DNA of 64,000 bases from Ovis canadensis (lineage: Eukaryota; Chordata; Mammalia; Artiodactyla; Bovidae): assembly GCF_042477335.2 (NCBI RefSeq), contig NC_091255.1:22794501-22858500 (forward strand). Direction: 5' to 3'. Position 1 is the stretch's first letter, and the number at the start of each line of letters is the position of its first letter. Shown piece by piece: positions 1 to 11,290 of the stretch. The notes beneath the pieces were generated by a model, which was not told where the DNA came from, searched no databases, and worked only from the letters and a program-made list of their open reading frames with translations. The position numbers were made by a program, and so were the translations under genes.

Positions 1-56
1 GTTCCCAAGCCTCTTCTCAGCTCTGCCCACAGTCTTCTGCCTGCCTGTCCAGCATC
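1..56 (+). other. 5' UTR of the CCL18/CCL3-like gene
   Basis: Pyrimidine-rich leader directly before the ATG at 57. The context AGCATCATGA is a moderate Kozak match and mirrors other MIP-type chemokine leaders. The TATA box and transcription start must lie left of the window. Confidence 0.6.
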
Positions 57-1465
57 ATGAAGGTCCTCGTGGCTGCTGTCTTTGTCCTCTGTGCTGTGGC
101 CCTCTGCTCCTGTGCACAAAGTAGGTCTGCTATCTGCTCTCCATTATCAGTTGCTACTCATACTGTAGTCCGAAGTCCAGCCCACATGCTGTGGCTTAAG
201 AACCCTCGTGTGAAATTAGAGAACACTGAATGGGATTTCAAAAATGACATGGTTCCTTTTTTCAAGAAGCTTCAAAAGGAGTGTATTGATTTGGGCTGCA
301 GGTTGGAGTTAAGAGAAGTTTTATCCTACTTTTTAGGTGAGAAACTTGAAGTCTAACATGTTTGCTTGTTAGCACGAGGTAGAGGGGGTTTCCTCGGCGG
401 CTCCGTGGTAAAGAATCTTGACTGTAAAGCAGGAGATGCTTGAGATGCTGGTTTGATCCCTGGGTTGGAAAGATCCCCTGGAGGAGGGCATAGCAATCCA
501 CTTCAGTAGTTTTGCCTGGAGAATCCCACAGACAAAGGATCCTGCTGGGCTACAGTCCATGGGGTCACAAAGAGTCAGACATGACAGAAGTGACTTAGCA
601 TGCACTTATGCTTTAACTGATCAGGAAAACATTTCCACAAAGGAAGCTGGGAGTAGGGAGTAGACTGTCTAGGGTTTAGTTCCCTGTAGAGAAAGATAGA
701 GACCAAATGAAGAGACAAGTCCAAAGACAAGACTAGGGATATTAATGAGAAACTAGCAAACGAAAGAATCAAATGATTTCCAGTTTCCTTTGCCCACCAT
801 GTGTTCCTGACCTCTGGGGCGTGCCTTTGCTCCTGCGTAACTGTTATTCTTGTGTCTGTACAGAAAAGGTTTACACCCCACCCACTTGCTGCTTCACCTA
901 CGCCTCCGGGAAAATCCCCCAAGGAAATGTGGTTAACTATTTTAAGACTAGCAGCGACTGCCCCAAACCTGGTATCATGTAAGTGTCCGTCCTCCTGTTC
1001 AACCCTGGGGAGACTCAGAACATGGAGGCAGGGGTGAGGGGTGTCTATAGGGGTCAGAGCAGGGAGCAGATCTCAAGAGCACCAGTTCATGGCAAAGGGT
1101 CGTCCTGGGAAGGTGCTCAGCACTCTTGGGGACTTTTGTCCATACAGGACACAGGGAGAGGTCACTGGGCTGTCTCCTGACATGGGATGAGGGCTGCAGG
1201 GAGCCAGGGAGGGTGTGGCCAGAAGTAGAGGAAAGAGAGGAAAGGAAGGGACAGCAGAAAGGAGGTGGTCTGAGGTTATCTCCGCAAATCCCACAGGGAT
1301 GAAGATGCAGAGGCCACAGGTGGTCAAAACCATCCCTACTCATTCTCTGTACTATACGTCTGCCCTCTCCACAGCTTCCTCACCAGAAAGGGCCGATACG
1401 TCTGTGTCAATCCTGCTGACAGCTGGGTCCAGAAATACATCAGGGACCTGAAGAAGAGCCCCTGA
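57..1465 (+). CDS. CC chemokine, CCL18/CCL3-like (complete, 3 coding exons)
   Basis: Secreted CC chemokine; the family binds G-protein-coupled chemokine receptors on leukocytes. Coding exons are 57-120, 864-978 and 1375-1465, with donors at 121 (gtaggt) and 979 (gtaagt) and acceptors ending in AG at 863 and 1374. Intron phases are 1 and 2, the CC chemokine pattern. The spliced product is 89 residues. Residues 1-21 form a signal peptide (MKVLVAAVFVLCAVALCSCA, then Q). The mature part has the adjacent CC pair (PPTCCFTYASGKIPQ), the third cysteine in TSSDCPKPGIIFLTRKG and the fourth in YVCVNPADSWVQKYIRDL, ending KKSP. ALCSCAQ at the signal end is as I recall it in human CCL18, and the body resembles CCL18/CCL3. 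It lies on the side of CCL23 where CCL18/CCL3 lie in human. It could also be a ruminant-specific paralogue close to regakine. The exons look intact. Frame and splice sites are seen; orthology is inferred. Confidence 0.85.
385..605 (+). repeat. Bov-tA SINE in intron 1 of the CCL18/CCL3-like gene
   Basis: It has the tRNA-like head (ggtttcctcggcggctc), the middle with gatccctgggttgg and gatcccctggagg, and the BovB-derived tail ending gacttagcatgcac. It occupies about a third of intron 1 without touching either splice site. Confidence 0.85.
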
Positions 1466-1827
1466 GTGGTCCAGAAGGAACCCACTGAAATGTGGGCAGA
1501 GATTGGACCTCAGGGACCTGAACCAGGGGACTGCAAGCCCAGAAGTTTCCTCTCCCATGAGTCACTCTCCCCTCCACTCCCCACATTCTGAAAACTTTCT
1601 TTACTTTAGTTAAACTACTGAAATGTTGTAAATTGTTTTATTCATTTGATGCTTTCTCTGAGAAATCCTACGATGCCCTCTCATTCCTAAGCCCCTTCCC
1701 AGTCAATCACACGAAGGCTGATGAGTAATGATTTACACTCTGTCTCTCGCTAGACCTTGGACCACATCCATCAACAGATGCTTATTGAGTTTTTCTGAGA
1801 CTTTTCCTCTGTTACAAATGTCAGAAT

Positions 1828-1833
1828 AATAAA
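1828..1833 (+). terminator. Poly(A) signal of the CCL18/CCL3-like gene
   Basis: AATAAA lies 363 bases after the stop codon, followed by T/A-rich sequence. This spacing gives a 3' UTR of about 380 bases, usual for small chemokine genes. Confidence 0.65.
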
Positions 1834-1869
1834 GATTATTTTTGTTTCTTAAATATATTTTAGACTTCT

Positions 1870-3130
1870 GGCTTCACTTTTTTTTCCCGCCTTGACAAAT
1901 CAGTTTCATTGGTTGGAAAGAATAAGAAAGAATGTTTAGAGGCAGCTGAGCAGAAAGGGAAGTCAAGAGAATGAGGATACATGTCATTTCAACCACACCA
2001 GCTTTATACTAGAGAAATACTTCTTGTAGTCCAGAAAAAAAAAGCAAAGGATTGAAAAGAAATGCAAACTAACAGGCACCAGGGAAATTCATCACTTAAA
2101 TAACAGCAAAGCCAAGCATTCAGTCATGTAATAGTATTTATGCATCTTCATAAATTCCACTTTCTTAAGAATAAGGACTAACAGCTTTTGAGGACTTACT
2201 ATGAACCACGGTCTATACTAAGGGATTTACATGCATAGTCTATTCTTCAAAATCCCTGTGCTGTGTGTACTCTAAGTATCTCCCTTTGACATATGAGAAA
2301 ACAGTTTCAGTGAGCTTATCCAAGGTCGCACAGCTAGTAACGCCACAGTCAAACCTGCAGATGAGAACAAGACCCACACTCTCAACTTAACACTAAGAAA
2401 TTGTCTCTCAGAGTTCCACTTGAAGCAGATTTACTAGAAATGCGCAATTCCTTGGCAAGAGACAGACTACCTCAGTGAGCCAGAAGTGAGTTGTTGGTTA
2501 AAGAAAGGATAGAAATCCAGAGATAGCCTGGCACTGAGACCTCTTCTAGACTGAGGATGTTGGCAATTCAGAAGAGGTGGCTAAGAAAGTGAGTTGAACC
2601 TTTCTCAGCCTTGCTGGACTGGTGGAGAACAAAGTCCAAGGCTGCCCAAATGAAGGGACCGCGAGAAACCATCCTTTGGGCTGATGCCTTAGGAGGAAAA
2701 GTAAATGAGAAGGAAACCATCCCTTGAACAAGAGGAGGCCAGCTCCCATCATTTGGGGGTTTAGAAAATCTCAAACTCATTGAGTGTTTTTAAATACGAT
2801 CCCAGATGCTGATGCCACAAATGCCTGACAAGGAAGCTTGAGCTTTTTGGTGAGGAATTGGAGGTTATCTTGAGTATCCTCGCAGATTTGTAAAAGTAAA
2901 AAATAGTTCCGTAACCAAAAAAATGCAAAAACTCAAATGAAACCTCAGAACAGGTTAAAACCAACAGAAGACATACCGGTAAAGTTCAAACAGATCAAAA
3001 TGAAGCAAGGGGAAACAGAGAACTAAAAAACACAAGAGAGAGGATAAGAGCACACAGAGGCTGGAGCAGAGCATCTGTCGTCTGGGTGACTAGAATCTCA
3101 AAACGAGAGGAGAAATGGGAATTTGATGTA
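1870..3130. other. Intergenic sequence after gene 1
   Basis: Apart from the MIR, I see no gene here: no long open frame with family features, no paired splice sites and no promoter-like box. The AT-rich composition with scattered A-runs is consistent with decayed repeats that I cannot name. Confidence 0.4.
2185..2365 (+). repeat. MIR SINE
   Basis: Ancient MIR core and tail are recognisable: tactatgaacca, then the conserved stretch ending in caaggtcgcacagctagta. Confidence 0.65.
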
Positions 3131-3335
3131 TGACTCAGGGAACTCAAACAGGAGCTCTGTGACAATCCAGAAAGGGGCGGGGGAGGCGGTGGATAGAGAG
3201 AGAAATGGGAAGGAGGTTCAGGAGGGAGGCGGCACGGGTGTAATTATGACTGACTCTTTTTGATGTTTAACAGAAAACAAGCTTCTGTAAAGCAATTACC
3301 CTTCAATTAAGAAATAAAGTGGAAAAAAAAAGAGA
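3130..3335 (+). repeat. L1 3' UTR/tail fragment (ruminant type)
   Basis: A G-rich purine stretch is followed by ttgatgtttaacagaaaac and ctgtaaagcaattacccttc, then a short A-run, as at the 3' ends of ruminant L1 copies. Confidence 0.5.
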
Positions 3336-4129
3336 GGAGAGAGAATGAGACAGCAAGCAGATCTGAAGAGGTAACGGCTAACAGTTTTACAAAAGAGATG
3401 AAAGATATAATTCTGAAGATACAAGGAGGGAGGGCATTATCCCCACTGCTATCAATGGGCCAGGTCCTGTATCAGCCACTCCTACCCTCAGTACTAGCTG
3501 GAAAAGGAGAAATACCACTGATGCTGGTCCTGGTCTCACCAGCCAATCCTGATGGCTTGATGAATAGTGTGTTCTCTGGGACTTCCCATAGACTATAACG
3601 TGATGGTCTTTCAGCCTCACATGGTACATCTACTCCACCATGCCCACTTCCATGGTCATTTTCATCCCTTCCTTCTCCATCTCTCATGCAATTCAAATAT
3701 TTTAAGTTCACTCCACATGAGTCATTGATTTCTCCAGGATTCTGGAGCTTTCCTGGCTACAAAATTACACCAACCTCTGGGATCCTTACCAGGAAGTAAT
3801 GGCCTATATCCAGAAAGAGTTCTCCTAAGTCAATAAGTTCCCCCTAATCCATTCTTGTGTTCCAGCTTCCTTGATCAAGCCCCCTCAAAATCCAGACCCA
3901 AGGTACTCTCCTAGCTCAGGCTGGTATATGCGTGCTATATTTTGCTGTTCCTTTGGAGTTTAGTCCCTTTCCTCTCTTATCAGAAATATAATTTACTGAC
4001 ATGAGAAGCCTATTTAACAAAAATATATGGAAAATATGAACGGTCTTATATCTATTAAGGAAATAACATCAGTAATTTAAATCTTTTGCAAAAAAAGAAA
4101 TAATCTTCATACCTAGTTGGCTTCAAAAG

Positions 4130-4675
4130 CACATTTGGCTTCAAACATTTATTGACAAGAGAATGGAGAAAGAATAATCTTTTTAACAAATGGTGCCAGA
4201 GAAACTAGACATCCATAGACCAAAACAAACAAACAAACAAAATAAAGACATCTTCACCTTCACACCTTACACACAAGAATTAACTCAAAATGGATCATGG
4301 ACTTAAATATAAAGCCACAAAACTTTTAGGGGAAAAAAATGAGAAAATCTTCTGGACCTAAGACAAAGCAAAATGTTCTCAGATTTGACATCCAAAACAC
4401 AACCCATAGAAGGGAAGATCTATAAATTGGACCTCACCAATTTTAAACTTTTGTTCTTCAAAAGACCCTGTGAAGAAGATGAAAAGACAAACAACAGAAA
4501 GGGAGAAAAGTCTGCAAATCACATGTTTTACAAAGCACTCGTATTTTGAATATATAAAGAACACTCAAATTTTAACATTAAACAAACAAAATGAACAATC
4601 CAACTGGAAAATGGATCAAAGTCATGAACAGACATTTCAGTGAAGGATATATACAGATGGCCAATAAGCAGTGAT
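4130..4675 (+). repeat. L1 ORF2 C-terminal fragment
   Basis: The sequence reads like decayed L1 ORF2: gagaatggagaaagaataat, tcaaaatggatcatggactt, ccaactggaaaatggatcaa and cagacatttc, in order. No open frame survives. Confidence 0.6.
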
Positions 4676-4699
4676 GGTGTGATTGTGTTTTCTTAATCT

Positions 4700-5418
4700 T
4701 TATTTTTTTAAGATATAGACTGAAGTAGTGCGGTTGACAGAATAATGACCCCTCTCTCAAAGAGGGCACTCTGGAATCTCCGGAAACTGTGACTATGTTA
4801 CATTACACAGCACTGAGGAATTAAAATAGCCTTCAACTGATTTTGAGATAAGGAGATTACCCTGGGTTATCTGTATGACCCAGTGTCGTCTCAAGGATCC
4901 TCTTAAGGACAGCTGGAATGTCAGTGTCTGAGTGATGCAATGTGAGGAAGACCTGAAGGGCCACTGCTGGCTACAGATAAGGAACGTGGCGAAGTCAAAA
5001 AAGGCAAGAAAATGGATCGTCCCTGTGTGTGCACGCTGAGTTGCTTCACTTGTGTCCAATTCTTTGCAACTCTATGGACTGTAGCCTGCCAGGCTCCTCT
5101 GTCCATGGGGATTCTCCAGGCAAGAATACTGGAGTGACTGCCATTTCTTTCTCCAGGGAATCCTCTCAATCCAGAGATCCAACACACATCCTTCATGTCT
5201 CCTGCATTGGCAGGCAGGTTCTTTACCACTAGCATCACCTGGGAAGCCCCAAATAGCAGAGGAGGGCATCCCTCTAAAAAGGAAGGCAGCTTTGCAGATA
5301 CCTTGATTTTAACCCAGTGAGACTCATTTCAGACTTCTGACCTCCAGAAATGTAGGAGAATACATTTGAACTGTTTTAAACCACTAAGTTTGGGGTCATT
5401 TGTTACAGCAGCAACAAA
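4700..5418 (+). repeat. Ancient MaLR-type LTR fossil (MLT1-like?) holding a Bov-tA
   Basis: It carries sequence known from old mammalian LTR-like repeats (ctgtgactatgttacattac at the start; cttgattttaacccagtgag, acttctgacctccagaa and ccactaagtttggggtcatt at the end). A Bov-tA SINE splits it at 5025-5250. It is heavily diverged, so the exact family is unsure. Old and broken. Confidence 0.4.
5025..5250 (-). repeat. Bov-tA SINE (reverse)
   Basis: Reverse-oriented copy: gagttgcttcacttgtgtcc, the conserved ctccaggcaagaatactgga and the head complement acctgggaagcccc. Inserted in the older LTR-like repeat. Confidence 0.85.
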
Positions 5419-5430
5419 AAGCTAATACAA

Positions 5431-5512
5431 CTGAACCACTGTGCTGTACACCTGAAACTTACATGATACAGCAAATCAATTATACTTAAATTTTTTAATA
5501 AATAAAAATAAG
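5431..5512 (+). repeat. Short L1 3' end with 12-bp target duplication
   Basis: The L1 tail (gctgtacacctgaaacttac ... tttttaataaataaaaata) is flanked by perfect 12-bp repeats aagctaatacaa at 5419-5430 and 5513-5524. This is a severely 5'-truncated retroposition. Confidence 0.65.
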
Positions 5513-5529
5513 AAGCTAATACAAATACT

Positions 5530-6630
5530 TATAGATAAAATGATACTATAGTGGTTTTAGAACATGACCAAGATTTCTTTGACACTCCTCTCAAGCAGAA
5601 ACAGGGATCTAGGTCCCTTCTCCTTGAATCTGATCAGGCTTGTGACTGCTTTGACCAGTTGATTATGGTAAAAGAGATACAATAGGACTTCTGCGACTAA
5701 GTCATAAAAAGCCAGGCAGCTTCTACCTTATTCACCTGGAACACTCATCTTTGACCCCTAAGACTGCCATCTAGAAGGGCCATACGTACACAGCTCCAGT
5801 GAAATTTCCAGCCCAGGCACCGCATGTGACCGAGGAGGCCGTCTTAGAAGTGGATCTGCCAGCCCAGATGGTGAGGGCTATTTCTGACTTGGACTGCTGG
5901 TGGAGTCATTGTTGATATCACATCTGTGTGGTCAGATCAGTTGTGAAAGAACATCAGCACCTTCTGCTCTGGGAGGGAGCAGCAGTTAGCATACACTTCA
6001 CAGATCTATCTGTCCTCAAAGGAGGCCTGCTGCAATACCAGCTCCTGGCCACCCTCTAACTAGGAAATCATTTCTTCAGAGGAACCTCAAAGAACAAGCA
6101 ATTTCACCAGAAGTGTTTCCAACCAATGGAGAAACTGAGATAGCCATGAAGATACTCTGCACACCCCTCTGTTAACCAAAGGCTGTTGACAGCCCTGGGT
6201 TGTGCAACTGACAGCGTGACACCAACACTGTGATTAAAATATCCCCCTCCAGTCACCTCCAGTTTCCGTCTTCAATGCATGAGGTTTTCTCTCTATAAAG
6301 AAAAAATGGCAATGGCTTGAACTCAAGAAGGAAGTCACTCTTTCCAGAGGGTCCAGGTGATCATATTCTACCAAGTGGTTCAGAAAGGAAGAGCAAGGGA
6401 GGTTAATTTTACTTTATAGATGAGATAATTGAGGCCAAATTTACTGAATAATTGGCAAGAGACATACTCCAGGTCTATTTATTTCTCACTGGGCCAGTTA
6501 AGTTCAGATTCATGTTAGTTATGCCCCAAAGTCCTGTTGTCTTGGTGACATAAGAGATAGCCCAGGTTTGATCCCTGTTATTTCTGGTGACATCATGGGC
6601 TAAATGAAATTCCCTCCCTGCAGAGATGGT
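5530..6630. other. Intergenic, probable old LTR-like repeat in the left part
   Basis: Positions 5560-5960 resemble an ancient mammalian LTR/MaLR-like repeat (gatcaggcttgtgactgctt). Nothing gene-like is seen in the remainder. Confidence 0.3.
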
Positions 6631-6639
6631 AGGCCAGAT

Positions 6640-6850
6640 AAGGCATTTTCCTGTACTGGTTCATTTAGTCCTCAAAATATTACTACTGATGCAAATTTTA
6701 TTGCACCCCCAGTTGATAGAGGAGGAAACAAAAGTTTAGAGAGTTTAGGTTAACTTCCTTATGGCTATGCTGCTAGCAATGCTGTGTCGTTAGTAATGCT
6801 GGATAAACCAGGGTCCATCCATGTCCCATGCTCTTAACCATCAGATCCCT
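6640..6850 (+). repeat. MIR SINE
   Basis: MIR-like core (cctcaaaatattactactga ... gaggaggaaacaaaagttta) and tail ending catgctcttaacca. Confidence 0.55.
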
Positions 6851-8590
6851 GTCTCTCAAGGTGTGGTTCCACCTGAAACAGTTTTAACCGGACATTCCCT
6901 GTTTCATGATTTCCTGTTTCAGTTGGTACTCTGCTTGCAGCTGGCCAAGAGATCATCCTCTTGGGTGGTCAAAGGTAAGATGATTTAAGTCCCTCTCCCC
7001 ACTATGGCAGCTTGGCTTTACGCTTGCTTATCAAACAAAAGTCAGAGTACAGGCGAAGGCTCTCTGCCATCCCTCTCCATTCCCCTTACCCCTACTCAGG
7101 TACATTCAGGGCACATCAGCAAATATACTGTCTATGTTGAATCTACCTAGGTTTTGAGATGACTCCCTCTATCCTTCATGGCACCTCCAATCTCTACAAA
7201 TAGTTCCCTTGGTCTTCTCTCATCTGCATTTATGCGAGTGGTGAAGCAATAACATTCCCTGGCCGAGGCCATGATTCTCTCCCCCTCTCTTCAATCTCTG
7301 GCTCCAGTAGTCTGGAAGGGTAAAAAGAGATACAGGGATAGTCCTGCCATCTACAGGCGATATTGTCTCTGGAAGGGATATATAAAATTGTCTTTTGGGG
7401 GAAAGACAACAGTTTTTTGCAGGATAAATTCCCAACCAACATCTTATTAAATTGCATAGAAAATTTCAGGAAGATGGAGAGCAGTGACACTGCCTAGTGC
7501 TGGAAAACAGAGGAGAAGAATTACTCGTAAGGTTACAGTAGAACTGTGCAACTTAGGCAATCACAAGTATGGCCCCAATTTTAGGAAAGATATACTCGAC
7601 TTGTGTAATGGTTAATATTCTTCACACATCAAAAATTTAGAAAAATAACAAGCATGTTACATACCTAAGTGTATAGAACACACAATTTTGCTTTTAAAAG
7701 AATTTAAAATTTTTCCTTTTCCTTTTCTTAGTATTTTTCCTTACTACTATTAGTCCATCTAGGGGAGGTTTGATGGCACTGAATATAGGAGGTAGCCAGG
7801 GAGCTTGGGGTGCAAATGAAGAGTGAACTCCATGCCACATTCTCCCATCTCCAGACAAGGTCATGGCTCCATCCACATCAGAACATTTACATCTACTTCC
7901 TCAGACATCTCACTATTTTTTCTCTTACGTCGAAACGTGTACACAAATGTTTGTACACGTTTTATTCAAATACCCCAATCCAAATAGAACTCAAGTATCT
8001 TTCAAGTGGTAGATAGATAAACAAACTGTGGTGCCATTATTCTGCTATAACATGAAACATACATTCTTAAAAATCACTGAAATGTGGGAAATTGTACAAT
8101 AAAAACCATAGGGCTTCAGGGAAATGGGGTTGGGACACAACACTCAAACACTTCCTCAGTGATACAACAGAAAAACTAGGGTTCTAATAAAATAATAGCA
8201 CGACTTTATATATGTGAAATAGTATCCATAAATACTACAGTAAATATGACACATGGGAAAAAACCCAAAGTTTGCTGGTGGAGGTGAGAGTCAGGGGGTT
8301 GCAGCTTGTAAGTTATTGTGAAGCGGTAGAAGGAGGGTTGTCTAAAATCAGAAACCTGTCATTTGAGCTGTGGATGGGTATGGCTCGTAACATGCGCAAT
8401 GAACTGAGGCAGACGGTAGGCGTTTGAGCACGTGTGTGTGTGCGCACGCAAGCGCAGGCTGTAGTAATATATACCTATGAGGCCTGTTCACCTAGTGTTT
8501 TTCATGGATAAAATCACATGTAAGCAAGTGGAATAACTTGTTTTATGCTCAAATTGTTTCCTAAATGTGTCAACCATATTAGAATAAATT
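6850..8590. other. Intergenic, no recognised gene
   Basis: Only short chance frames on both strands. A short alternating purine-pyrimidine tract (gtgtgtgtgtgcgcacgc) lies near 8432-8450. No promoter, exon or structured RNA could be supported. Confidence 0.4.
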
Positions 8591-8830
8591 CACATTTTCT
8601 AAAGAAGTATTGTAGCAGAACTGACTATACATTCACACAGTGGTATATCACTCAGCAACAAAAAGGAGTCAACTACTGATTCATGCAAAAATATGGATAC
8701 ATGTCAGGAGCATAACATTAAGAATCCAGACTGAAAAGGTTACATATTGAATTATTCCACTAGGATGAAACTATAAGGACAGAAATCTCATCAGTGAACA
8801 GTGTGAATTAAGAGATGGGAATTTCATCAG
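8590..8830 (+). repeat. L1 3' fragment
   Basis: Decayed L1 3' sequence: ggtatatcactcagcaacaa, aaaatatggatacatgtca and ccactaggatgaaactata. Confidence 0.45.
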
Positions 8831-9199
8831 AGACATGGAAAACCTTTCAAAAGGATCAAAGAGGAATGTTAAAAATGAAAAATAAGATCTTATAAGTGAA
8901 GGGGACGTTAGCTAGGCTAACAGCAGACTAGACAAAGAACCAGCACACTGAAGATGGATCAATAGAAAACATCTAACTAAGACACCAAGAGTGAAAAAAT
9001 GCTGAAAATGAGAAGAGTGCATCCATATGTAGGAAAGTACCCAATAAAGAAATAAATATGTGTGTTTAATGGAGTATCAGAAAGGGTGAGAGAATTAGGA
9101 AGAAAAAAGAATCGAAGACATTAAACTACAGATCCACAAGGCTCAGGCGCCCCAAGCAAGATAAGTGCAAAAAAAGACAACAGGGAAGCACAATAAAAT

Positions 9200-9480
9200 C
9201 AGCTTCAGAAAATGCAAATACAGCATACATATTCATGTGCACATGGGACACTCACCAAGACACACTGTATCTGGGCCAAGAAACAAGTCCAAATAAATAT
9301 CCAAGAATTAAAACAACACAGAGTATATTCTCTGACCATAGCAGAATCAATTGCATCTGACTGATCTAATTAGAAATCAATAACAATAAAATATATAATA
9401 AACATTCAAATATTTGGAAATAAAGAATGCAATTCTAAATTACTCATGGGGCAAAGATAAAAATCACAAGAAAAACAAGA
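9200..9480 (+). repeat. L1 ORF2 fragment, left part
   Basis: Resembles L1 ORF2 (attctctgaccatagcagaa, aaatatttggaaat). It appears to resume after the BovB copy at about 11030. Confidence 0.5.
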
Positions 9481-11029
9481 TGGTGTGATCACTCATCTAG
9501 AACCAGATATCTTGGAATGTGAAGTCAAGTGGGCCTTAGGAAGTGTCATTACGAACAAAGCTAGTGGAGGTGATGGAATTCCAGTAGAGCTATTTCAAAT
9601 CCTGAAAGATGATGCTGTGAAAGTGCTGCACTCAATATGCCAGCAAATTTGGAAAACTCAGCAGTGGCCACAGGACTGGAAAAGCTCAGTTTTCATTCCA
9701 ATCCCAAAGAAAGGCAATGGCAAAGAATGCTCAATCTACAGCACAATTGCACTCATCTCACACGCTAGTAAAGTAATGCTCAAAATTCTCCAAGCCAGGC
9801 TTCAGCAATACGTTAACCGTGAACTTCCTGATATTCAAGCTAGTTTTAGAAAAGGCAGAGAAACCAGAGATCAAATTGCCGACATCCTCTGGATCATGGA
9901 AAAAGCAAGAGAGTTCCAAAAAAACATCCATTTCTGCTTTATTGACTATGCCAAAGCCTTTGACTGTGTGGATCACAATAGACTGTGGAAAATTCTCAGA
10001 GAGATGGGAATTCCAGACCACCTAACCTGTCTCTTGAGAAATCTGTATGCAGGTCAGGAAGCAACAGTTAGAACTGGACATGGAACAACAGACTGGTTCC
10101 AAATAGGAAAAGGAGTGTGTCAAGGCTGTATATTGTCACCTTGCTTATTTAACTTATATGCAAAGTACATCATGAGAAACACTGGGCTGGAAGAAGCACA
10201 AGCTGGAATCAAGATTGCTGGGAGGAATATCAATAACCTTAGATATGCAGATGACACCACCCTTATGGCAGAAAGTGAAGAGGAACTAAAAAGCCTCTTG
10301 ATGAAAGTAAAAGAGGAGAGTGAAAAAGTTGGCTTAAAGCTCAACATTCAGAAAACGAAGATCATGGCATCTGGTCCCATCACTTCATGGGAAATAGATG
10401 GAGAAACAGTGGAAAGAGTGTCAGACTATTTTGGGGGGGCTCCAAAATCACTGCAGATGGTGATCGCAGGCATGAAATTAAAAGACGCTTACTCCTTGGA
10501 AGAAAAGTTATGAGCAACCTAGATAGCGTATTCAAAAGCAGAGACATTACTTTGCCAACTAAGGTCTGTCTAGTCAAGACTATGGTTTTTCCAGTAGTCA
10601 TGTATGGATGTGAGAGCTGGACTGTGAAGAAAGCTGAGTGCCAAAGAATTGATGCTTTTGAACTGTGGTGTTGGAGAAGACTCTTGAGAGTCCCTTGGAC
10701 TGCAAGGAGATCCAACCAGTCCATTCTGAAGGAGATCAGCCCTGGGATTTCTTTGGAAGAAATGATGCTAAAGCTGAAACTCCAGTACTTTGGTCACCTC
10801 GTGCAAAGAGTTGACTCATTGGAAAAGACTTTGATGCTGGGAGGGATTGGGGGCAGGAGGAGAAGGGGACGACAGAGGATGAGATGGCTGGATGGCATCA
10901 CGGACTCAATGGACGCGAGTTTGAGTGAACTCCGGGAGTTGGTGATGGACAGGGAGGCCTGGCGTGCTGCGATTCCTGTGGTCGCAAACAGTCGGACGCG
11001 ACTGAGCGACTGAAGTGAACTGAACTGAA
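9481..11029 (+). mobile_element. BovB (RTE) LINE, 3' part with reverse transcriptase
   Basis: Non-LTR retrotransposon. The open frame 9485-10513 (342 residues) covers the reverse transcriptase. It has GGDGIPVELFQILKDDAVKV near the start, then RKGRETRDQIADI, CFIDYAKAFDCVDHNRLWKI, GVCQGCILSPCLFNLYA and the catalytic YADD box at 10244-10255 (NNLRYADDTTLMAE). The protein continues in another frame at 10387-11013 ([20 protein letters not shown] ... [18 protein letters not shown]), so a frameshift near a run of seven G (about 10432-10438) separates the two. It ends in the BovB 3' tail, with gactgaagtgaactgaactg at 11009-11028. The 5' endonuclease half is missing. Best-preserved BovB in the window; not autonomous. 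Confidence 0.9.
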
Positions 11030-11285
11030 AAACCTGTCGTTTTGAAGCTAAAGCAGACCTAAAAAAAAAGTAGAGCTTTTAATATTTCTATTCAAAAACC
11101 AGAACGATATAGAAAAATTAAATAAATCTTTCACCTTAAGAAACTAGGAAGAACTGAGCAAGTTAAGCCCAAAGTAAGTTCATGGAAGAAAAGAGTAAGA
11201 TTTGCAAGCAATGAAACAGAAATCAGAAAAGAGAAAAATCCATGAAGTCAAAAATTGGTCATTTGGAGAGATTAATGAAATTGAT
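11030..11285 (+). repeat. L1 ORF2 fragment, right part
   Basis: Continues the L1-like sequence broken by the BovB insertion (aaaaaccagaacgatataga, tttggagagattaatgaaat). It abuts the chemokine exon 2 relic. Confidence 0.5.
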
Positions 11286-11290
11286 AAATT

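Noticed and set aside
57-356. Open frame reading from chemokine exon 1 straight through intron 1 (99 residues)
   Set aside because: It continues past a good gtaggt donor and lacks the CC pair; the spliced form gives a normal chemokine.
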